Origin: Penium margaritaceum
Taxonomy: Eukaryota > Streptophyta > Zygnematophyceae > Desmidiales > Peniaceae
Direction of reading: 5' to 3'
Length of the DNA: 64,000 nt
Assembly: GCA_023375785.1 (NCBI GenBank)
Contig: SZWC01000033.1
Span: 451,509-515,508 of the forward strand
Below the pieces are notes generated by a model, which saw only the letters and a list, made by a program, of their open reading frames with translations, had not been told where the DNA came from and did not search any database. Positions 11,773 through 24,698 of the stretch are shown one piece after another. The stretch's first letter is position 1. Each line of letters starts with the position of its first letter. The translations under genes were made by a program, and so were the position numbers.

Positions 11773-12386
11773 TGTCAGAAATATGACTCTGACAAGGTCT
11801 TCCTCACAATATATACCCCTCGGATAATCTGAGTTCTTGATACTGGTTCAGGTCCCACACCGAACCACCTTGGCAACGACTGGTTAGTGACAACCGTTAT
11901 GCCAAAGCCGGACCGCTCCTAATAAGCGACCAAGTCGCCACGCGTCCGGCTAGCGGAAAGAAGCCGTTAACACTTTCTTTGTCATGTTATGAAGTATAAA
12001 CGGAGGATGTTCATTCCCTCCTCAATTTAACCAGAATAGTTCTGCTCGTCATGCTCCCCCTTTGGTTCCGCGGCTTTGCCGCCGTGTCTTTGCTCTGCTT
12101 GCCCCTCGCATTTCCTACCTTCGCTTGTCCCTCTCAACCCTTCGCTCCGTCACTCTCGCTCATTCGCTCAGCTCTTTAACTCCGCCAACCATCACTCCTC
12201 TCGCCAGTACTCTCTCTCACTTCAACTTGCCAACCTCGACTACCTCACGCCTTGGTCTCCATCAGCTCCCACGACTAACTCCTCGAACTGCTCTCGCCTA
12301 CGTCACTCTGCTGACGAACACTCGCATGTGCTGATGCTTCTGCCTGCTTTTGCTGCTGCTGTTATCGTGTTTGCATTCTTCTGACA
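11773..12386 (+). repeat. Left LTR of non-autonomous element
   Basis: Begins TGTCAGAAATATGAC and ends CTGACA, with a partner of the same length at 14852-15465. About 63 substitutions by eye, no net length change. A TATA box (tataaa) lies at 11995-12000, followed by a very C/T-rich stretch. ORFs through the pyrimidine-rich part are compositional artefacts. Confidence 0.93.
11995..12000 (+). promoter_or_regulatory. TATA box in left LTR
   Basis: tataaa about 222 bp into the LTR. The right LTR has tatata at the matching place (15074-15079). Likely the U3 core promoter; the start site is not determinable here. Confidence 0.5.
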
Positions 12387-12398
12387 TGGTATCAGAGC
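12387..12398 (+). other. Primer-binding site, initiator-Met tRNA type
   Basis: tggtatcagagc directly abuts the LTR end. This is the classic plant retrotransposon primer-binding site complementary to the 3' end of initiator methionine tRNA. It is the clearest single pointer to a plant host in the window. Confidence 0.9.
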
Positions 12399-14417
12399 TT
12401 CAGGCAACATCACCTGGAGTCCAGTTACCGTATTATTGCTTTACTGTCATCCTTGCTTCATCGCCTCCACTCGCGTTCTCCTGCTGCCATTACCGTCGCC
12501 TCGTGCTTTGCTGCTTGGCCAACAGCTGATATCAGCAGCTCTGCGTAACGAGTCCGCCGCGCTGAAGAAATGTCTCGTCATCCCAAGAAGGCCCTGCGCC
12601 CATGTCCACGCTCCTGGCTAACAACGGGTGACGTGTCGCCTACATTAGTGGCAAGCAACTCTCGAGCCGCTTCTTGCCGTCAACTACCAAGAAGCTTCCT
12701 GTCGTTCGCCATCCATTGCCCCTCATCACATCTGCTTCCGCCAGCATCTCCTCCTCTTTTGTCTTGCCTCATCAGCCTCATCTGCTCCTCCTCGCTGATA
12801 TTCTCCGTCCGTCTGCTTCCATCATCTCGAGCCGTCTTCTCGCATTGCCTCCTCGCCTCGTCAGGAGCTGCAGCCAAAACTTCCGTCGTCAATATATCGG
12901 ACACCACTAGTCTTCCTGCTCCCACTTCCGAGCTAACTGGGGTACAAGCCGTCACTCTCCTGACATCAGCAGTCGTGCCTCTCGCCATTGTCTGAATCCC
13001 CCTGCCACAACCAACCTCTTCGAGTTGACAGGATATCGGACACCACCAGTCTTCCTGCTCCCACTTCCGAGCTAACTGGGGAACAAGCCGTCACTCCTGA
13101 AAAGCAGAAGAAGTGGTTGTGTTGTCCCACCTCCGTGCCGCGTTGCATCTCCCTCCATCTGCATCACTCTTTACCTCTCCTCTTCAGCATCATCGCCAGC
13201 CTCCAGTCTTCACATCATCCTCATCCGCTTCAATTGGCTCTCCTCGACCTTCTCGCTCCAGTATCCTCAATTCCATCTGCCGTCTATCTCATCTCATGAT
13301 CATCTGCCATCTTCCAGTCTCTTCATCATCCATATCATCCACGCCGTCTTCGCATCGACTCCTACTCCATCGTCAGCATTATGCGCGCCGCCCTCTCATC
13401 AATCATCCGCATCAGCATCGTTTTATCGCGCACGTGGTTCCGCCCCTGCGCCCACTCATCAATCAATCGTTCCTCCGTTTTGCATTGCTTTTAGCTCGGC
13501 ATAAGGGTCTGCCCAGTCGCATCACCTTTTTCCGCGGCGACCGGCGTCCATGCCGAAACTTCCTTCAGCGCACGCGGTTCGCACCTGCGCCCACTCCATC
13601 ATCATCATTGGGTTTTGCTTCTGCAATCATCATCCACATCTGTGAACGGTAGTATGATCTGCACGAGCTAGCTGCCCGTGACCGCAGCAGCCTGCACCCA
13701 CACCAGTAGCAGATTTCTCGCGGCACGTCGGCACCTACCTTCCCCTTGCCGCATCCTACTCCCCTAATTCAAATCGCGCACGTGGTTTCTCCCCTGTGCC
13801 CACTCCATCATCCAACATTCCTCTGTCGTCATCCGCTTCCGCTCCGTTCGGCACAAGGATCTGCCCGGTCACATCGCCCATTCCGCGACAACCCGCATCC
13901 ACGCCGAGAACATCCATCGCGTACGTGGTTCCGCCCCTGCGCCCACACATCAATCAATTGTTTCCTCCACTTCACATCGCTTTCTGCTCGGTACAAGGAT
14001 CCGCCTGGTCGCATCTCCTTCTCTGCGACGGCCTGTACCCACGCCAAACTTCCTTCAGCGCACGCGGCTCGCCCCTGCGCCCACTCCCTTGTCATCATCA
14101 GGTTCGCCTTCAGTGATCATCGTCAGCATCTGTGACCAGCACAAGGATTTGCACGAGCCAGCTGCCCGCTTCGCAGCAGCCTGCACCCACCTTGGTAGCA
14201 GATTTCTCGCGACACTTCAGCCTCTGCCTTCTCCTTGCCGCATCATGCACCCCTACTTCAATCACGCATGTGGTTTTACTCCTGCGTGCACTCCATCATC
14301 CAACGATTCCTCTATCATCATCCAATTCCACTCTGATCGGCACAAGGATCTACCCTATCAAATCCAGCCAATAAACAGACACCAGCAACTGCCACACACT
14401 CTCAACAACTAACCATC
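12399..14417 (+). repeat. C-rich repetitive leader of non-autonomous element
   Basis: About 2 kb of C/T-rich sequence without a convincing gene. It contains degenerate direct repeats. A motif of the form cgcacgtggttccgcccctg recurs near 13429, 13569, 13777, 13920, 14060 and 14263, spaced 140-143 or 203-208 bp. A separate block of about 65 bp near 12895-12957 recurs at 13034-13097. Long ORFs in several frames come from the scarcity of purines and show no domain. The stretch may be packaging or leader RNA, but this is a guess. Confidence 0.75.
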
Positions 14418-14762
14418 ATGGCAGTACAAGCCCTCGACTGGACACACATTCCAGTTCTTGATCAGTTGGGAGAAAACATCCACGACTGGTATGGTGGCAT
14501 ACAAATCAAAACAAAGTCCTCTCTTCTTCGCGGGTATCAGCTCTCCCTCTTTCGGGAAGGAGTTTATGACAACCCCGGATGTCCCCCAAGGGCATATACA
14601 ACAACCTTGCAGGACATGAAAACGTGCTTACGTGACACCACCCATACAATCTACCACAAAATAATTGATGAAGTGGCACCTGTTGTAGCAATGTTGCACA
14701 CTCTTGTGGCAGCAGCGTGGAACCCAAACCTCTACAACGGGATCATCCTCTTCCTCCGTTGA
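14418..14762 (+). CDS. Short gag-like ORF of non-autonomous LTR element
   Basis: 114-codon ORF from ATG 14418 to TGA 14760-14762, followed closely by the polypurine tract and right LTR. The order of features resembles the N-terminal part of Ty1/copia gag: an early GEN.HDW motif where relatives have GxNYxxW, a helix with IYxKIIDEVAPVVA where relatives have alternating aliphatic and acidic residues, and a late AAAWN motif where relatives have AxxxW. There is no zinc knuckle and no protease. This is remote, motif-level similarity. It may be a gag remnant that helps packaging, or simply a decayed fragment. Confidence 0.5.
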   Translation: MAVQALDWTHIPVLDQLGENIHDWYGGIQIKTKSSLLRGYQLSLFREGVYDNPGCPPRAYTTTLQDMKTCLRDTTHTIYHKIIDEVAPVVAMLHTLVAAAWNPNLYNGIILFLR

Positions 14763-14844
14763 GTGGTCAATGCGCCCACTAGACAAAGACAGATAGACAC
14801 TGGTGCCCTATAGGCACTCAGGTATTTACACCTTGTCAGAATCA

Positions 14845-14850
14845 GGGGGG
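14845..14850 (+). other. Polypurine tract of non-autonomous element
   Basis: G6 run preceded by atca, one base before the right LTR at 14852. It is the expected plus-strand primer site. Confidence 0.7.
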
Positions 14851-14851
14851 C

Positions 14852-15465
14852 TGTGAGAAATATGACTCCGACAAGGTCTTCCTCACAATACATACCCCTC
14901 AGATAATCCGAGTTCTTGATACTGGTTCAGGTCCCACACCAAACCACCTTGGCAATGGCTGGTCAGTCACGACCGTTCTACCAAAGCCGAGCCGCTCCTA
15001 ATAAGCGACCACGTTGCCACGCGTTCGGCTAGCGGAAAGAAGCCGTTAATACTTACTTTGTCCTGTTCTGAAGTATATACGGAGGATGTTCATTCCCTCC
15101 TGAGTTAAACCATAACAGTTCTGCTCATCCTGTTCCCCCTTTGGTTCCACGGCTTCACCGCCATGTCTTCGCTCTGCTCGCCCCTCGCATTTCCTACATT
15201 CGCTAGCCCCTCTCAACCATTCGCTCCGTCACTCTCGCTCCTTCGCTCAGCTCTTTTACTACGCCAACCATCACTCATCTCGCCAGTACTCTCTCTCACA
15301 TCAACTTGCCTACCTCGACTACCTCGCGCCTCGGTCTCCATCACCTCCCACGACAAACTCCTCGAACCGCTCTTGCCTACGTCACTCTGCTGACAAACAC
15401 TCGCGTGTGCTGATGCTTCTGCCTGCTTCTGCTGCTGCTATTGTCATGTCTGCATTCATTTAACA
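14852..15465 (+). repeat. Right LTR of non-autonomous element
   Basis: 614-bp partner of 11773-12386, about 90% identical by hand count. It ends TTTAACA, then comes the target-site duplication gtaac (15466-15470) and the interrupted F-type monomer resumes with catgtac. Confidence 0.93.
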
Positions 15466-18400
15466 GTAACCATGTACAATGACAAACCAAAGTAGGCATA
15501 TGTCACTAACCATGACCAAACGGATTTCAGAGTGTGTGGTCAATGTTGAAAACGCAAAACACGAGTCACAAATGGTCAGGGGGGAAGCAATGGGTTGGGA
15601 ACACTAGTTATCAACTAGCAAGTAGAAAGATTTTCAACAAGAAGTGGCACGGTGTGGCTAGCGCACACAGTGACCAACCAAAGGATGCATATGTCACTGA
15701 CTATGACCGAAGAAGTTCACTATGTGTGGTTAGCATTGACAAATCATAACACGAGTCACGAATGGTCAGAGGCGGAACCAATGGTCTGGGAACATCAGGT
15801 GTCATCTAGAAGCACAAGGACCTTCAACAAGTTGTGGCACGGTGTGGATACCATGCACAATGACCAACCAAAGAAGGCATATGTCACTGACCATGACCAA
15901 ATAATGTCAATAAGTGAGGTAAACTTTGACAGCTCATCAAATGGTCAGAGTGGAAAACAATGGTTCGTGAATACTGGGTATTGAGTAGCAAGTACAAATA
16001 CCTTCCATATGTAGTGGCACAGTGTGGCTATCATGCTCAGTGACCGACCAAAGTATGCATATCTCACTCACCATAACCAACGAATTTCACTTCATGTGGT
16101 CAGCGTTGACAACTCACAACACGAGTCACATATAGTCATAGGGGGATAACAATGGTTTGGGAACACTAGCTATTAACCAGAAAGCACAAATACCTTTAAT
16201 ATGTAGTGACATGGCGTGGTAACCATGTACAGTGACAAACCACAGTAGGCATATGTCACTAACCATGACCAAACGAGTTTCACAATGTGTGGTCAATTTT
16301 GAAAACTCATGACACGAGTCACACATGGTGAGAGGGGGAAACAATGGATTGGGAACACTAGTTGTCAACCAGCAAGTACAAAGAGTTTCAACAAGAAGTG
16401 GCACGGTTTGGCTAGCGTGCACAGTGACCAACCAAAGGATGAATACGTCACTAACTATGACCGAAGAAATCCAATATGCGTGGTCAACATTGACAGCTCA
16501 TAACACGAGTCACAAATGCCCAGAGGGAGAGGCAATGGTTTGGGAACCCTATGCATGGACTAGACAGCACAAATAACTTCAATACCTAGTGGCACGGTGT
16601 GGCTACTATGCACACAGAACAACCAAACTAGGCATATGTCACAAACCATGACGAGAGAATTTCAATATTGGTGGTCAACATTGACCAACCACAAAACGAC
16701 TCAAAAACGGCCAGGGGAGGAAACAATGCTATGGGAATATCAGTTCTCAACTAGCAAGTACAACGACCGTCAGTCAGTAGTAGCACAGTCTGGCTACCAT
16801 GCACAATGACCGACCAAAGTAGGCTTATGTACTGCCTTTGACCAAAGAAATCCGCTGTGTGTGGTCAACGTTGACAACTCATAATACGAGTGACAAATGG
16901 TCAGAGGGGGAAACAATGGTTTGGGAACACCAAGTATAAAATAGCAAGCACAAGAGCTTCAATATGTTGTGGCACAGTGTGGATACCATGCACGATGACC
17001 AACCAAAGTAGGCATATGTCAATGACCATGACCAAACAATGGCACTAAGTGAAGTAAACCTTGACAACTCATAACACGAGTTCCAAATGGTCACAGTGGA
17101 AGATAATGATGTGTTAATACTAGTTATTGACTAGCAAGTACAAATACCTTCAATATGCAGTGGTACAGTTTGGCTACAATACACAGTGACCAACCAAAGT
17201 ATGCATATGTCACTGACCATGAACAAAGAATTTCACTTCATGTGGTCAACATTTACAACTCACAACACGGGTCACAGATAGTCAGAGAGGGCTAAAAATG
17301 GTTTGGGAACACTAGCTGTCAACAAGAAAGTACAAAGACCTTCGATGCGTAATGACACGGCTTGATAATCATGTACTGTAACAAACCAAAGTAGGCATAT
17401 GTCACAAACCATGACCAAACGGATTCATAGTGTGTGGTCAACGTTGAAAACTCATAACACGAGTCACAACTGGTAAATGGGGGAAACCATGGGTTGGGAA
17501 CACTAGTTATCAACTAGCAAGAAGAAAGATTTTCAACAAGTAGTGGCACGGTGTGGCCAGCGTGCACAGTGACCAACCGAATGATGCATATGTCACTGAC
17601 TATGACCGACGAAGTCCACTATGTGTGGTCAACACGGACAACTCACAACACGAGTCGCAAATGGTCAGAGGGAGAGACAAAGCTTTGGCAGCCATATGTA
17701 TCCACTAGAAAGGACAAGGAACTTCAATACGTAGTGGCACGGTATGGCTTCTATGCACACCAAACAACTAATCTAGGCATATGTCACTGACCATGACGAG
17801 AGAATCTCAATATGGGTGGTCAACGTTGACCAACCATAACACGAGTCAAAAACGGTCAGGGGAGGAAACAATGATATGGGAGTATCAGTTCTCAACTAGC
17901 AAGTACAACGACATTCAGTCAGTAGTAGCACGGTGTGGCTACCATGCACAATGAACGACCAAAGTAAGCATATGTACTGCCTTTGACCAAAGATATCTGC
18001 TGTGTATGGTCAACATTGACAGCTCAAAATACAAGTCACAAATGGTCAGAGGGGGAAACAATGGTTTGGGAACACCAAGTATCAAAAAGCAAGTATAAGG
18101 ATCTTTAATACGTTGTAGCACAGTGTGGATACCATGCACGATGACCAACCAAAGTAGGCATATGTCACTGACCATGACCAAATAATTGCCTAAGTGTGGT
18201 AAACCTTGGCAACTCATAACACGAGTCACAAATGGTCAGGGTGGAAGATAATGATTTGTGAATACTATTTATTGACTAGCAAGGACAAATACCTTCAATA
18301 TGTAGTGGCACGGCGTGGCTACAATGCACAGTGACCAACCAAAGCATGCATATGTCACTGACGACGAAAAAAAAATTTCACTTCATGTGGTCAACATTTA

Positions 18401-21294
18401 CAACTCACAACACGAGTCACTGATAGTCAGAGGGGGTAACAATAGTTTGCAAACCCTAGCTGTTAACAAGAAAGCACAAAGACCTTTGATACGTAATGAC
18501 ACGGCGTGGTAACAATGTACAGTGACAAACCAAAGTAGGCATGTGTCACAAACCATGACCAAACAGATTTCATAATGTGTGGTCAACGTTGAAAACTCAT
18601 ACCACGAGTCACAAGTGGTCAGTGGGGGAGACCATGGGTTTGGAACAATAGTTATCAACTGGCAAGTAGAAAGATTTTCAACAAGTAGTGGCACAGTGTG
18701 GCTAGCGTGCACAATGACCAACCAAAGGATGCATATGTTACTGACTATGACCGAAGAAGTCCACTATGTGTGGTCAACATTGACAACTCATAACACGAGT
18801 CACAAATGGTCAGAGGGAGAGACAATGGTTTGGGAACCCTATGTATCAACTAGAAAGGACAAAGAACTTCAAAACGTAGTGGCACGGTGTGGCTAACATA
18901 CACACCAAACAACCAAAGTAGGCATATGTCAGTGACCATGACCAGGGAATTTCAATATGGGTGGTCAACGTTGATCAACCATAACACGAGACAAAAACGG
19001 TCGGGGGAGGAAACATGCTATGGGAGTATCAGTTCTCAACGGGAAAGTACAACGACCTTCAGTCAGTAGTAGCACGACGTGGCAAGCATGCACAATGACC
19101 GACCAAAGTAGGCATATCTACTGCCTTTGAGAAACGAAACCCTTTCTATGTGGTCAACATTGACAACTCATAATACGAGTCACAAATGGTCAGAGGGGAA
19201 AACAATGGTTTGGGAACACCAAGTATGAAATAGCAAGCACAAGGAGCTTCAATACGTTGTGGCACGGTGTGGATACCATGCATGATGACCAACCAAAGTA
19301 GGCATATGTCACTGACCATGACCAAATAATGGCTCTAAGTGTGGTAAACCTTGACAACTCATAACACGAGTCACAAATGGTCAGGGTGGAATGTAATGGT
19401 TTGTGAATACTAGTTATCAAATAGCAAGTACAAATACCTTCAATATGTAGAGGCACAGTGTGGCTACAATGCACTGTGACCAACCAAAGTATGCATATGT
19501 GACTGACCGTGAACAAAGAATTTCACTTCATGTGGTCAACATTTACAACTCACAACACGGGTCACAGATAGTCAGAGGGGGCTAACAGTGGTTTGGGAAC
19601 ACAGGCTGTCAACAAGAAAGCACAAAGACCTTCGATACGTAATGACACGGTGTGGTAACCATGTACAGTAACAAACCAAATTAGGCATGTGTCACAAACC
19701 ATGACCAAACGGATTTCACTGTGTGTCGTCAACGGTGAAAACTCATAACACGAGTCATAGCTGGTCAGTGGGGGAAATCATGGATTGGGAACACTAGTTA
19801 TCAACTAGCAAGTAGAAAGATTTTCAACAAGTACTGGCACAGTGTGGCTAGCGTGCACAGTGACCAACCAAAGGATGCATATGTCACTGACTATGACCGA
19901 AGAAGTCCATTATGTGTGGTCAACATTGACAACTCATAACACGAGTCACAAATGGTCAGAGGGAGAGACAATGGTTTGGGAACCCTATGTATTGACTAGA
20001 AAGGACAAGGAACTTCAATACGTAGTGGCACAGTGTGGCTAATATGCACACCAAACAACCAAACTAGGCATATGTCACTGACCATGATGAGAGGATTTCA
20101 ATATGGGTGGTCAACATTGACCAACCATAACACGAATCACAAACGGTCAGAGGAGGAAACAATGCTATGGGAATATCAGCTCTCAACTAGCAAGTACAAC
20201 GACCTTCAGTCAGTAGTAGCACGGTGTGGCTACCGTGCATAATGAATGACCAAAGTAGGCATATGTACTGCCTTTGACCAAAGAAATCTGCTGTGTGTGG
20301 TCAACATTGACAACTCATAATACGAGTCACAAATGGTCAGAGGGGAAAACAATGGTTTGGGAACACCAAGTATCAAAAAGCAAGCACAAGAAGCTTCAAT
20401 TCGTTGTGGCACGGTGTGGATACCATGCATGATGACCAGCCAAAGTAGGCATATGTCACTAAACATGAACAAACAATGGCACTAAGTGTGGTAAACCTTG
20501 ACAACTCATAAAACGCGTCACTGATGGTTAGGGTGGAAGATAATGGTTTGTGAATACTAGTTATTGACTAGCAAGTACAAATACTTTCAATGTGTAGTGG
20601 CACTGTGTGGCTACAATGCACAATGACCAACCAAAGTATGCATATGTCACTGACCATGAACAAAGAATTTCACTTGAGATGGTCAGCGTTGACAACTCAC
20701 AACACGAGTCACTGATAGTCAGAGGGGGCAACAATGGTCTGGGAACAGTAGCTATCAACGAGAAAGCACAATGACGTTCATTAAGTAGTGACACGGCGTG
20801 GTAACCACGTACATTGACAAACCAGACTGGGCATATGTCACTAACCATGACCAAAGAATTTCAATAAGGGTGGTCAACGTTCAGAACCCATAACATGAGT
20901 CACAAATGGTTAGAGGAGGAAAACATGGTTTCAAAACACTATGTTTCTTCTAGCAAGTACAAATATTTTTTTTATGTATTGGCACGGTGTGGCGACCGTG
21001 CACAACAACCTATCCAAGTAGGCATACATCACTGCTCATGACCAAAGACGTTTAGTGTGTGTGGTCAACGTTCACAACTCATAATACAAGTCAAAATGGG
21101 CTGAGAGAGACACAATGGTTTGGGAATACTCGGTATCGACTAGCAAGGACAAATGCCTTCAATAAGTGGTTGCATGGTGTGGCTACCATGCACAATGACC
21201 AACCAAAGTATGCTTGTGTCACTCAATATCGTAAAAAGAGTTTCACTGTGTGTAGTCAACTTTCCTTCTCACGGCTGGTCAATCAGATCAATGG

Positions 21295-21900
21295 TTGAGA
21301 GGTTATTCAAGCTCAGAGTTGCTAAATTTGAAATTCCGTCTGAGTCAATCTTTTTATGATTAAACTTTGTTATCATTCATACTTTTGAGAACTACCCTCT
21401 AATCTTACACCCCCTTGCTTTATGCCCTTTACCCATATGAACCCTTATAATGTCATTTGGACATCATATGAACACCATGTGAGCTTGCTTAGTGTTTATA
21501 GAGTTAGACTTTGGAGCGGTAGTTCCTGGGTTTGAATCCTCGTACGTGCAATATAGAATAGGCTCGCGACCTTGTGGGGGGGGGGGGGGGGGGNNNNNNN
21601 NNNNNNNNNNNNNNNNNNNNNNNNNNNNNNNNNNNNNNNNNNNNNNNNNNNNNNNNNNNNNNNNNNNNNNNNNNNNNNNNNNNNNNNNNNNNNNNGGGGG
21701 GGGGGGGGGGGGGGGGCGTGTTGTGATACCTCAAGTTTACCTTTGAGCCTAAGCCGTGGAGGGGGTAGGGGGGTGTCATAATGTCGTCGCAAATCTGTCC
21801 TCCAGATCGTCCACGGAACATCCCTCCAGGGGGGTGGGAGGGAGTATTCCAGTGAAGACACCTACGCGTAACAAATCAACAAAAACAGACCTGGTGTCAA
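21295..21900 (+). repeat. Satellite-embedded SINE-like insert, copy 2 (with gap)
   Basis: Same block as copy 1: AT-rich left part, A-box-like and B-box-like tRNA motifs (B-box near 21531-21541), a poly-G run on both sides of a gap, then the C/G-rich tail ending in gtgtcaaagg before satellite resumes. Confidence 0.72.
21594..21695. other. Assembly gap (102 N)
   Basis: Unknown bases flanked on both sides by G runs, inside the poly-G tract of SINE-like insert copy 2. ORFs that cross it are meaningless. Confidence 0.99.
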
Positions 21901-24670
21901 AGGGAGAAACATTTTGCTATTTATTGACTAGCAAGTACAAAGAATTTAAACAAGTAGTGGAACGGTGTGGATACCATGCACAATGACCAACCAGATTAGG
22001 CATGTGCCACTTACCATGACCAAATAATTTTATCATGTGTGGTCAACGTTCACAATCCATAATATGGGTCACAAATTGTCAACGGGGGAAACAATGGTTT
22101 GGGAATACTAGATACCAACTAACAAGTGCAATGACCTTCAGTCAAAAGTAGCACGGTGTGGCTACCATGCACAATGATTGACCAAAGTAGGCATGCGTAC
22201 TGCCTTTGACCAAAGAAATTCGCTGTGTGTGGTCAACGTTGACAACTCATAATACGAGTCACAAATGGTCTGAGGGGGAAACAATGGTTTGGGAACACCA
22301 AGTATCAACTAGCAAGCACAAGGAGCTGTAATAAGTTTTGGTACGGTGTGGATACCATGCACGATGACCAACCAAAGGAGGCATATGTCACTGACCATGA
22401 CCGAATAATGTCACCATGTGTGGTACACTTTGACAACTCATAACATGAGTCACAAATGGTCAGAGTGGAAGATAATGGTTTCTCAATACTAGTTACTGAC
22501 TAGAAAGTACAAATACCTTCAATTTGTAGTGGCAAAGTGTGGCTACAATGCACAGTGACAAACCAAAGTATGCATATGTAACTGACCATGATCAAAGAAT
22601 TTCACTTCATGTGGTCAATGTTGACAACTCACAACACAAGTCATAGATATTCTGAGGGGTAAACAATGGTTTGGGAACACTATCTATCAACAAGAAAGCA
22701 CAAAGACCTTCGATACGAAGTGACATGACGTGGTAACCATGTACAATGACAAACCAAAGTAGGCATATGTCACTAACCATGACCAAACGGATTTCAGAGT
22801 GTGTGGTCAACGTTGAAAACGCAAAACACGAGGCACAAATGGTCTGGGGGGAAACAATGGGTTGGGAACACTAGTTATCAACTAGCAAGTAGAAATATTT
22901 TCAACAAGTAGTGGCACGGTGTGGCTAGCGTGCACAGTGACCAACCAAAGGATGTATATGTCACTGAATATGACCGAAGAAGTCCACTATGTGTGGTCAA
23001 CATAGACAACTCATAACACGAGTCACAAATGGTCAGAGGCGGAACCAATGGTCTGGGAACATCGGGCATCAACTAGCAAGCACAAGGGCCTTCAACAAGT
23101 TGTGGCACGGTGTGGATACCATGCAGGATGACCAACCAAAGTAGGCACATGTCACTTACCATGACCAAATAATGTCAATAAGTGTGGTAACCTTTGACAG
23201 CTCATAACACGGGTCACAAATGGTCAGAGTGGAAGACAATGGTTTGTGAATACTAGTTATTGAGTAGCAAGTAAATATACCTTCGATATGTAGTGGCACA
23301 TTGTGGCTACCATGCACAGTGACCAACCAAAGTATGCATAAGTCACTGACCATGACCAACAAATTTCACTTCATGTGGTCAGCGTTGACAACTCACAACA
23401 CGAGTCACATATAGTCAAAGGGGGGGTAACAATGGTTTGGGAACACTACTATTAACCAGAAAGCACAAATACCTTTAATATGTAGTGACATGGCGTGGTA
23501 AGCATGTACAGTGACAAACCAAAGTAGGCATATGTCACTAACCACGACCAAACGAATTTCACAGTGTGTGGTCAATATTGAAAACTCATAACAGGAGTCA
23601 CAAATGGTGAGAGGGGGAAACAATGGATTGGGAACACCAGTTGTCAACCACCAAGTACGAAGAATTTCAACGAGAAGTGGCACGGTTTGGCTAGTGTGCA
23701 CAGTGACCAACCAAAGGATGAATACGTCACTGACTATGACTGAAGACATCCAGTATGTGTGGTCAACATTGACAGCTAATAACACGATTCACAAATGGTC
23801 AGAGGGAGAAAAAATGGTTTGGGAACCCTATGCATGGACTAGAAAGAACAAATAACTTCAATACGTAGTGGCACGGTGTGGCGACTATGCACACCAAACA
23901 ACCAAACTACGCATATGTCACTGACCATGACCAAAGAATTTCAATATGGATTATCAACGTTCACCAACCATAACACGAGTCACAAATGGTCAGAGGGGGG
24001 GACAATGGTTCGGGAATATCAGTTTTCAACTAGCAAGTACAACGCCCTTCAACAAGTAGTAGCACGCTGTGGCTACCATGCACAATGACCGACGAACGTA
24101 GGCATATGTACTGCCTTTGACCAAAGAAATCCGCTGTGTGTGGTCAACGTTGACAACTCATAACACGAGTCACGAATGGTCAGAGGGGGAAACAATGGTT
24201 TGGGAACACCAAGTATCAAATAGGAAGCACAAGGAGCTTCAATACGTTGTGGAACAGCGTGGATACTATGCACGATGACCAACCAAAGTAGGCATATGTC
24301 ACTGACCATGACCAAAACATGGCACTAAGTGTGGTAAACCCTGACAACTCATGACACGAGTCACAAATGGTCAGGGTGGAATAAGATGGTTTGTGAGTAC
24401 TAGTTATCGACTAGCAAGTACAAATTCCTTCAATATGTAGTGGCACAGTGTAGCTAAAATGCACAGTGACCAACCAAAGTATGCATATGTCACTGACCAT
24501 GAACAAAACATTTCACTTCATGTGGTCAACATTTACAACTCACAGCACAGGTCAGAGATAGTCAAAGGGGGCTAACAATGGTTTGGGAGTACTAGCTGTC
24601 AACAAGAAAGCACAAAGACCTTCGATATGTAATGACACTGCGTGGTAACCATGTACAATGACAATCCAAA

Positions 24671-24698
24671 GTAGGCATGTGTTGTGACACATGCCTAC
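24671..24698. repeat. 12-bp perfect fold-back inside an F-type monomer
   Basis: gtaggcatgtgt at 24671-24682 and its exact reverse complement at 24687-24698, with a 4-nt loop tgtg. Other F monomers contain only the left arm and continue with cacaaacc. It therefore looks like a one-off inverted duplication of local sequence. Confidence 0.9.

Larger units (their letters stand above)
11773..15465 (+). mobile_element. Non-autonomous LTR retrotransposon (LARD / TR-GAG-like)
   Basis: Element of 3693 bp: two 614-bp LTRs, a perfect plant initiator-Met primer-binding site directly after the left LTR, a C-rich leader of about 2 kb with internal repeats, a 114-codon gag-like ORF and a polypurine tract. 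The target-site duplication gtaac is at 11768-11772 and 15466-15470. There is no protease, integrase, RT or RNase H. It must have depended on proteins from another element. LTR divergence by hand is about 63 of 614 (about 10%), so it is the oldest of the three LTR insertions if substitution rates are equal. Confidence 0.93.

Noticed and set aside
12062-14412. Many S/P/H-rich ORFs in the non-autonomous element
   Set aside because: C/T-rich composition lacks stop codons in several frames at once; the frames overlap and differ, and none resembles a protein family.
21492-21861. Glycine- or proline-rich ORFs across gaps (also 33987-34694 and 46896-47442)
   Set aside because: They read through N runs and poly-G; the apparent protein is an artefact.
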